A stretch of DNA of 20,410 bases. It comes from an uncultured Clostridia bacterium. Lineage in GTDB: Bacteria > Bacillota > Clostridia > TANB77 > CAG-508. The DNA is taken from contig CAKPSH010000022.1 in NCBI GenBank assembly GCA_934183325.1, positions 1-20,410 on the forward strand, read 5' to 3'. This document shows, one piece after another, positions 14,893 through 20,410 of this stretch. The position numbers were made by a program, and so were the translations under genes. Below the pieces are notes generated by a model, which searched no databases, was not told the DNA's origin, and was given only the letters and a program-made list of their open reading frames with translations. Each line of letters opens with the position of its first letter. Within the stretch, counting starts at the first letter, position 1.

Positions 14893-15886
14893 ATGAAGAA
14901 TATAATAAAAATAACATTTTTAATAATAGGGATTATAATAGGAGCTGGGTTTGCATCACGGACAGGAAATTTATTCATTTTTTTTTATATATGGAAAACT
15001 AGGAATTCTTGGAATAATTATATCAACAATATTATTTGGAATTATAATATATAAAACATTAATTTTATCTAAAAAATATAATTTAGATAATTACAATAAA
15101 TTACTAGATAAAATAATAAAAAATAATAAAGTAAAAAATTTTATAAAATATATAATAAATGTTTTTCTAATAGCTTCTTTTTATATTATGATAGCAGGAT
15201 TCTCTGCATATTTTAGTCAACAGTTTAATGTGAACAGAGTTTTTAGTTCAATAATTTTACTCGTATTATGTTATTTCACATTTAAAAAAAATGTAAATAG
15301 AATTATAAAAATTAGTACAATTTTAATTCCAATAATTATTTTAATATTAATATTGTTTGGAGTAAAAAATATTAATAATATAACAAATATAAAAACAAGT
15401 ACAAATAGTGAATGGCTTTTTAAAGCAATAATATATACTAGTTATAATAGCATTACTTTAATAGGTTTGACTGGCACCATGAACAAATATTTAAAAAATA
15501 GAAAAGAATGTATAATGGTAGCTCTTTGTTCAACAGCAATTATATGTTCGTTAGCACTAATAATATTTTTTCTATTAATTAATGTCAAAGAGAGTGTGGA
15601 AATTCCAATGTTATATGTGGCAAAAGAATTTGGAGGAATTTATAAATATTTATATAATATAATAATATTGATTGCTATATTTACGACAGCGATATCAGAA
15701 GGTTATACATTTTTAGAAAATATAAGTAAAAATAGTATAAAAAAATATAAAATTTTTAATTTTATAATGTGCATTTCAGCAATTCCAATATCACTACTAG
15801 GATTTGCAAATTTAGTAAATACAATTTATCCGATTTTTGGAGTTATAGGACTTATACAGATTGCTATTATTATAATAAAAAAATGA
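14893..15886 (+). CDS. YkvI-family membrane protein, with one +1 frame break at CGG
   Basis: With one skipped base this is a 330-residue polytopic membrane protein of the YkvI family (LeuT/APC-like fold, transport role unknown), of normal length. The N-terminus reads MKNIIKITFLIIGIII, then GAGFAS-GQEIYSFF across the break; GAGFASGQE is the hallmark of the family. About ten hydrophobic segments follow. The extra C is at 14959, before the GGA of Gly23. A TTG at 14951 in the downstream frame is not a credible start because it would cut through this motif. The ATG at 14893 has GGTGAT seven bases upstream inside the terminator arm. No separate promoter was identified, so expression may depend on read-through from the ABC operon. 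It ends in TGA. Confidence 0.87.
14956..14962 (+). other. +1 break site 4: TCA-C-GGA in the YkvI-like gene
   Basis: Upstream frame reads GCA TCA CGG ACA; the downstream frame resumes at GGA (14960-14962), CAG, GAA. The extra base is the C at 14959. The local sequence TCACGGA is identical to site 3 in spmB. Confidence 0.9.
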
Positions 15887-15892
15887 AAGGTA

Positions 15893-15921
15893 TTGTTTAT
15901 TTTTTAGTTTTTTGATAAAAT
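15893..15921 (+). promoter_or_regulatory. Promoter of the DUF5711-CvpA operon
   Basis: TTGTTT (15893-15898), 17 bases, TAAAAT (15916-15921), seven bases after the stop of the YkvI-like gene. AAAGAGG (15935-15941) is 8 bases before the ATG at 15950. Confidence 0.7.
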
Positions 15922-15949
15922 TTATGTAAAAAATAAAGAGGTACACAAG

Positions 15950-17125
15950 ATGAGTATTATAGATATAAATAAGTATAAACAAAAATTAACTACCAAGAGA
16001 AAAATATGTATAGTAATTGTAATATTAATTATACTAATGATTTTAGGACTGATAATTTCATATATAAAGATTGAAAGCTTTAGAGAATGGGCGGATAATT
16101 ATGTGTTTAAAAAGAATATAGAAAATAAAGATATTGCATCTATAAATATAGATTTATCAAATAATCAAAGTATATATGCTTTCGACAAATATATTACAAT
16201 TTTAGAGAAAAATATGTTGACCTTGTATAATTCAAATGCAATGAAGGTGTGCGAATTAGATGTTAATATAAATAGTCCGATATATGCCAAAAACGGGAAA
16301 TATCTTTGTATAGCAGAAAATGGTGGGAAGAATATATATTTAATTTCAGGAGGAAATATAGTTTGGCAAGGAAATGTTGATGGAACTATACAAAAAATAA
16401 ATGTAAATAAAAACGGGTATGTTTCAGTAATAGAAAAAGGAACTTCATATAAAAACATTATTATTACATATAATAATGAAGGAAGAGAACAATTTAAGAC
16501 ATATTTATCATCAAATAGTGCAATAGCAACCGATATTTCAGATGATAATTTATATTTAGCAATTGCAGAAATAGATACAAGTGGAGCAATAATAAAATCA
16601 AGTATAAAGATAATTTCAATAGATAAAGCAAAAAAAGATCCAACAAATTCTATTGAAAAAAATATATCTGCACAACAAGGTGATTTAATTACAAATATAA
16701 AATATCAGGAAAAAAACAAATTATTATGCATATATGACAATAGTATACATATAATTGAAAATGGAGAAGATAAACAGCTAATAACAATAGATAATAAAAC
16801 AAATATTGCAGATGTAAGTGCAAAAAATAGTATTGTTTATTCAAAAGAAAAATCTTCAGGATTTTTAAGTACAAGCACAGAAATTATCATAAAAAATATT
16901 TCAAATGAGAATGAAATAAATTATGAAGTAGATAGCACGATAAAGTTCTTAAGCGTATATGAAAATAACATTGCCATAAATTTAGGAACAGAAGCAGATT
17001 TTATTAATAGATTTGGATGGGTACAGAAAAAATATAAATCAAGTCAAGAAATAACACAAATTGTATTAGGAAGTTCTCTGGCTGGTGTAATATATAGAGA
17101 CAGAATAGAAATAATTAATTTATAA
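15950..17125 (+). CDS. DUF5711-family membrane-anchored, beta-propeller-like protein
   Basis: A 391-residue protein with a short basic N-terminus, one membrane helix (about 19-40, ICIVIVILIILMILGLII) and a long, probably extracytoplasmic, beta-rich region. Repeated short strands with patterns like KNGKYLCIAENGGKNIYLI and NKNGYVSVIEKG suggest a propeller-type fold. It matches the clostridial DUF5711 family, whose function is unknown. It has its own promoter and ribosome site and is followed 14 bases later by a CvpA-family gene, a pairing that I believe recurs in Clostridia. The body has no catalytic motif I can see. Confidence 0.8.
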   Translation: MSIIDINKYKQKLTTKRKICIVIVILIILMILGLIISYIKIESFREWADNYVFKKNIENKDIASINIDLSNNQSIYAFDKYITILEKNMLTLYNSNAMKVCELDVNINSPIYAKNGKYLCIAENGGKNIYLISGGNIVWQGNVDGTIQKINVNKNGYVSVIEKGTSYKNIIITYNNEGREQFKTYLSSNSAIATDISDDNLYLAIAEIDTSGAIIKSSIKIISIDKAKKDPTNSIEKNISAQQGDLITNIKYQEKNKLLCIYDNSIHIIENGEDKQLITIDNKTNIADVSAKNSIVYSKEKSSGFLSTSTEIIIKNISNENEINYEVDSTIKFLSVYENNIAINLGTEADFINRFGWVQKKYKSSQEITQIVLGSSLAGVIYRDRIEIINL

Positions 17126-17139
17126 AAGGAGGATTTAAT

Positions 17140-17814
17140 ATGGCTTTCATAATAGATATAATAATTATAGCAGTTATAGCATTATGTACATTCTTGGGGT
17201 ATAAAAAAGGATTAATAAAACTAGCAGTAGGAATACTAGGGTTCTTCCTTGCAATAATTATTGCTTTGGTTTTATATACACCAATATCAAATTTCATAAT
17301 AAACAACACTAATGTAAAAGATAATATAAAAAATGCTATAAGTGATACAGTAAAATCTTATGTAATTAAAGAAGAAAACGCAGAAGGCGAAGAAAAACAA
17401 CAAGAATCAAAGGTAATGGTTACATACATAGACGGAATAGTAGCAAAGCAAAAAGAAATGATTGTAACAGGAGAAAAAGAATTAATTGATACAGTGTCAG
17501 ACAATGTGGCAGTTAATATTATAAGAATAGGGGTAGCATTAGCAGTATTTATTATATCAAAATTAATATTGATATTTATTAACGTTTTTGCTGATTTGAT
17601 AGGAAAATTACCAATTATAAAGCAATTTAATAAAGCAGGAGGAACCATATATGGAGTTATACAGGGAATTTTAATTGTATATATTGTATTTGCTGTAATT
17701 TCATTAATAGCCCCAATGTTAAATAATACAGATTTCTTAGAACAAATTAATAATTCTTTAATTGGAAATATGGTATACAATAATAATATAATTTTAAAAT
17801 TATTGTTTAAATAA
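17140..17814 (+). CDS. CvpA-family membrane protein
   Basis: A 224-residue membrane protein of the CvpA family (named for colicin V production; members are also linked to envelope stress tolerance). It starts with the typical helix IIDIIIIAVIALCTFLGYKKG followed by a second (about 27-47), then a polar insertion (about 55-125) and two further helices near 127-150 and 170-195 with GGTIYGVIQGIL, the conserved glycine-rich segment. Ribosome site AAAAGGAGG lies just before the ATG. It is the second gene after the DUF5711 gene and is closed by a strong terminator. The polar insertion is longer than in the shortest members. Confidence 0.9.
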   Translation: MAFIIDIIIIAVIALCTFLGYKKGLIKLAVGILGFFLAIIIALVLYTPISNFIINNTNVKDNIKNAISDTVKSYVIKEENAEGEEKQQESKVMVTYIDGIVAKQKEMIVTGEKELIDTVSDNVAVNIIRIGVALAVFIISKLILIFINVFADLIGKLPIIKQFNKAGGTIYGVIQGILIVYIVFAVISLIAPMLNNTDFLEQINNSLIGNMVYNNNIILKLLFK

Positions 17815-17818
17815 AACA

Positions 17819-17855
17819 AAAGCTCAAGAATTTATTTCAAATTCTTGAGTTTTTA
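17819..17855 (+). terminator. Intrinsic terminator after the CvpA-family gene
   Basis: Stem of 11 perfect pairs (17823-17833 with 17839-17849), extended outward by A-T pairs, 5-base loop, followed by TTTTTATTATTTTT. It isolates smc from the upstream operon. In the 60 bases before smc I see no convincing promoter. Confidence 0.92.
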
Positions 17856-17913
17856 TTATTTTTGGGTTATTATTATTAAGGACAATTATAAAGAAACTAA
17901 GTGAGGAGATAGA

Positions 17914-20410
17914 ATGTATTTAAAAAGACTAGAAATGCAAGGATTTAAGTCATTTGCAGATAGAACAGTATTAGAATTAATGCCTGGTGTTACAGCAGTT
18001 ATAGGACCAAATGGATCAGGGAAAAGTAACATTTCAGATGCTATAAGATGGGTTTTAGGAGAGCAAAGTATGAAATCTCTTAGAGGTCAAAAATCTGAGG
18101 ATGTTATTTTTGCAGGAACACAAAGTAGAAAATCATTAGGATTTGCAGAGGTATCATTGGTATTTGATAATCTAGATGGAAGATTACCTATTGAATATAC
18201 AGAAGTGACAGTAACTAGAAGGCTATTTAGAAGTGGTGATACAGAATACTTAATAAATAAAGCTCCATGCAGATTAAAAGACATAGTAGAATTATTTATG
18301 GATACAGGTATAGGAAAAGATGGGTATTCTATTATTGGACAAGGAAGAATAGATGAAATATTAAGTAATAAATCAGAGGATAGAAGACATGTATTTGAGG
18401 AGGCTTCTGGAATTGTAAAATACAAAACCAGAAAGATAGAAACTGAAAAAAAATTAGAACAAACAAAGTTAAATTTATTACGAATAAATGATGTAATTTA
18501 TGAAATTGAACAGAAAATAGAACCATTAAAAAATCAATCAGAAAAAGCAAAAGAATATTTGAGATTAAAAGAAGAATTAAAGAATATAGAGGTAGGTCTA
18601 TTTTCATATAATATTAAAGAATTTAAAGAAAAATTAAATAAAATCATAGAAGATGAAAAAATATTAGAAAATCAAAATAATGATGAAAATTTAAAACTTG
18701 AAGATATGAATAAACTAAAACAAGAATTAAATAATAAAATTGATGAAATTACAGTAAAAATTGAGGAATTACATAATTTAAAATCAACTACAATTCAAGA
18801 AAAAGAGAAAATTAATTCAGAAATAAATGTTACTAATGAAAAAATTGCAAATAATCAATTAAATAGTAAAAGATATGATGATGAAATTGTAGAATTAAAA
18901 AATAGAAAAAAAGAATTAGAAGAAGAAATTGAGCAGAAAAGAGAAAAGAAAAATAATTTATTTTCTAATAAAGAAAAATTTGAAAAAGAATTAAATGAAA
19001 AACAAGAAGAATTAAATAAATTAACAGAAAATTTATCAGAACAAGAAAAAGAAATTGAAGTGCATAAAAAATGTGTAGAACAATATAATGATGATAAATT
19101 TGAAAAAAATTCTTTAATTAGTACATATGAAGCAAATATAGAAAATATAGAAAAAAGAGAAAAAACATTAAAAAATGATTTACAAAATAGTATATCAGAG
19201 TTAGATAATACAAGATTTAATAAAGAAAATATATCAAAGAATTTTTATGAAATTGAAAAACAAAGAGATGAAATAATAAAACAAATAAATGAAATATCTG
19301 AAAATAAAAAAGATGCAAATGAAAAAATTAAAGAATATCAAACAAATATAAATACATTATTATCAGATGTAAGAATGAAAGAATCAAGATTAAAGTTCTT
19401 GAAAGAAACTGAAAGAGAAAAAGAAGGATATACAAAGAGTGTTAAAACATTATTAATAGAATGTGAAAAAAATAAAGAATTATCAAAAGGTGTAAATGGT
19501 GTATTAAGTAATTTAATTGAAGTGGATAAGAAGTATCAAACTGCTATAGAAATGACATTAGGAGCATCACTTCAAAATATTGTAACAGAAACAGAAGAAG
19601 ATGCTAAAAGATTAGTAGAATATTTAAGAAGAAATAATATAGGAAGAGCATCATTTTTGCCTATAACAGCAGTAAATGGAAAAAAATTAGATAGAATTAT
19701 TAATAATAACAATAATGGAGTGTATGGTGTTGCATCGGATTTAGTAAAATATGATAAAAAATATCAAGGAATAATATTAAGTTTATTAGGAAGAACTGTT
19801 ATTGTAGAAGATATGGATCAAGCAATTAGTCTTGCAAAACAAAATAAATATTCATTTAAAATTGTTACACTTAAAGGTGATATTATAAATCCATCAGGAA
19901 TGATTTCTGGAGGAGCAACACCTACAAAAACAGTAAATATTTTAGGTAGAGCAGGAGAAATTAAAGAATTAGAAATATTGGTTCAAAATATAAATAATAA
20001 AATAAATATTATTGAAAATGAGCAAAAAGAATATGAAAAATCAATTCAAACAATAATAGAAAAATCAAAAGAATTAGAAAATAAATTACAAGAGATAGAT
20101 ATAACTTATGCAACAGAAAAACAAAAAATTGTATCTATTGAAGAAAATATTGCAAAGGCAAATCAAAGAGTTGAAAAAATAAAAGAAGAACTCAAAGAAT
20201 TAGAAATTCAGAATGAAGAAAATAATAATAATAGAGAAAAAACTAAAAATGAAATAGTAGAAATTGAAAAGAAAAAATCTGAATTAACAAAAATCATTGA
20301 AGAATATTCAGAAAAAAATAAAGAACATCAGAAATATATAGATGATTTAAATTTTGATATTACAAATTTAAAAATTTCAGTTTCATCTTTTGATGAAAGT
20401 GAGAGTTCTA
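17914..20410 (+). CDS. smc: Chromosome segregation protein SMC (partial, N-terminal 832 residues)
   Basis: The first 832 codons of smc; the gene runs off the window. SMC dimers with ScpAB hold and organise newly replicated DNA. Visible: MYLKRLEMQGFKSFADRT, Walker A GPNGSGKSN (31-39), WVLGEQSMKSLRG, IIGQGRIDEIL and FEEASGIVKYK of the N-terminal head half, then a Lys/Glu-rich coiled coil (about 170-520), and the hinge (about 525-690) with SKGVNGVLSNLI, MTLGASLQNIV, GRASFLPI and GDIINPSGMISGG. The second coil has begun where the window ends; signature motif and Walker B would follow later. GAGGAG (17903-17908) is 5 bases before the ATG. I translated the whole partial frame and saw no break. Separate transcription from the CvpA gene is likely because a terminator lies between. 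Confidence 0.98.
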   Translation, partial: MYLKRLEMQGFKSFADRTVLELMPGVTAVIGPNGSGKSNISDAIRWVLGEQSMKSLRGQKSEDVIFAGTQSRKSLGFAEVSLVFDNLDGRLPIEYTEVTVTRRLFRSGDTEYLINKAPCRLKDIVELFMDTGIGKDGYSIIGQGRIDEILSNKSEDRRHVFEEASGIVKYKTRKIETEKKLEQTKLNLLRINDVIYEIEQKIEPLKNQSEKAKEYLRLKEELKNIEVGLFSYNIKEFKEKLNKIIEDEKILENQNNDENLKLEDMNKLKQELNNKIDEITVKIEELHNLKSTTIQEKEKINSEINVTNEKIANNQLNSKRYDDEIVELKNRKKELEEEIEQKREKKNNLFSNKEKFEKELNEKQEELNKLTENLSEQEKEIEVHKKCVEQYNDDKFEKNSLISTYEANIENIEKREKTLKNDLQNSISELDNTRFNKENISKNFYEIEKQRDEIIKQINEISENKKDANEKIKEYQTNINTLLSDVRMKESRLKFLKETEREKEGYTKSVKTLLIECEKNKELSKGVNGVLSNLIEVDKKYQTAIEMTLGASLQNIVTETEEDAKRLVEYLRRNNIGRASFLPITAVNGKKLDRIINNNNNGVYGVASDLVKYDKKYQGIILSLLGRTVIVEDMDQAISLAKQNKYSFKIVTLKGDIINPSGMISGGATPTKTVNILGRAGEIKELEILVQNINNKINIIENEQKEYEKSIQTIIEKSKELENKLQEIDITYATEKQKIVSIEENIAKANQRVEKIKEELKELEIQNEENNNNREKTKNEIVEIEKKKSELTKIIEEYSEKNKEHQKYIDDLNFDITNLKISVSSFDESESS

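Noticed and set aside
14951..14962. TTG at 14951 as start of the YkvI-like gene
   Set aside because: It would give MHHGQEIY and lose the conserved first helix and GAGFAS, which are encoded intact in the upstream frame from 14893.

Overview
The window looks like chromosomal backbone of a very AT-rich, spore-forming Clostridia-type Firmicute, probably an uncultured gut lineage. Evidence: overwhelmingly A/T-ending codons, AGA as the main Arg codon, strong AGGAGG-type ribosome sites, sporulation genes (GerM-like, spmA, spmB), a 1.4-kb-codon fused 2-hydroxyacyl-CoA dehydratase activase, an AbrB regulator and a DUF5711/CvpA/SMC group. I see no mobile element, phage gene or CRISPR array.

Layout. 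Positions 1-188: three tandem DnaA boxes beside AT-rich DNA, which look like one edge of a replication origin, then a bidirectional terminator. 189-4520 (minus): fused dehydratase activase from a near-consensus promoter. 4721-7215 (plus): a GerM-domain protein, then a TrmN6-like tRNA methyltransferase and RsmI; a small proline-rich ORF faces GerM on the minus strand. 7289-7561 (minus): AbrB. 7723-8854 (plus): spmA and spmB, both with +1 frame breaks. About 8950-9160: an unassigned structured RNA with its own promoter and terminator. 9244-11025: a DnaB-like ATPase interrupted by an in-frame UGA. 11069-11145 (minus): tRNA-Arg(UCU). 11395-14843: a three-gene ABC export/auxiliary system of the GldA/GldF/GldG type. 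14893-15886: YkvI-like membrane protein with another +1 break. 15950-17814: DUF5711 and CvpA-family genes. From 17914: smc, running off the end.

The observation I consider most important: the window has four frame breaks, and all four are the same event, an extra C directly before a conserved glycine codon GGT or GGA (7858, 8054, 8608, 14959). Each puts the codon CGG in the incoming frame, and skipping the C restores a full-length, otherwise undamaged protein of family length. Reading every gene, I found no in-frame CGG anywhere else in the window. This suggests that CGG is an unassigned or starved codon in this organism and that ribosomes pass it by a +1 shift, rather than that three genes are decaying. 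A fifth break, an in-frame UGA in the ATPase, also falls where I would expect glycine. The alternative that must be excluded first is a systematic sequencing or assembly error.
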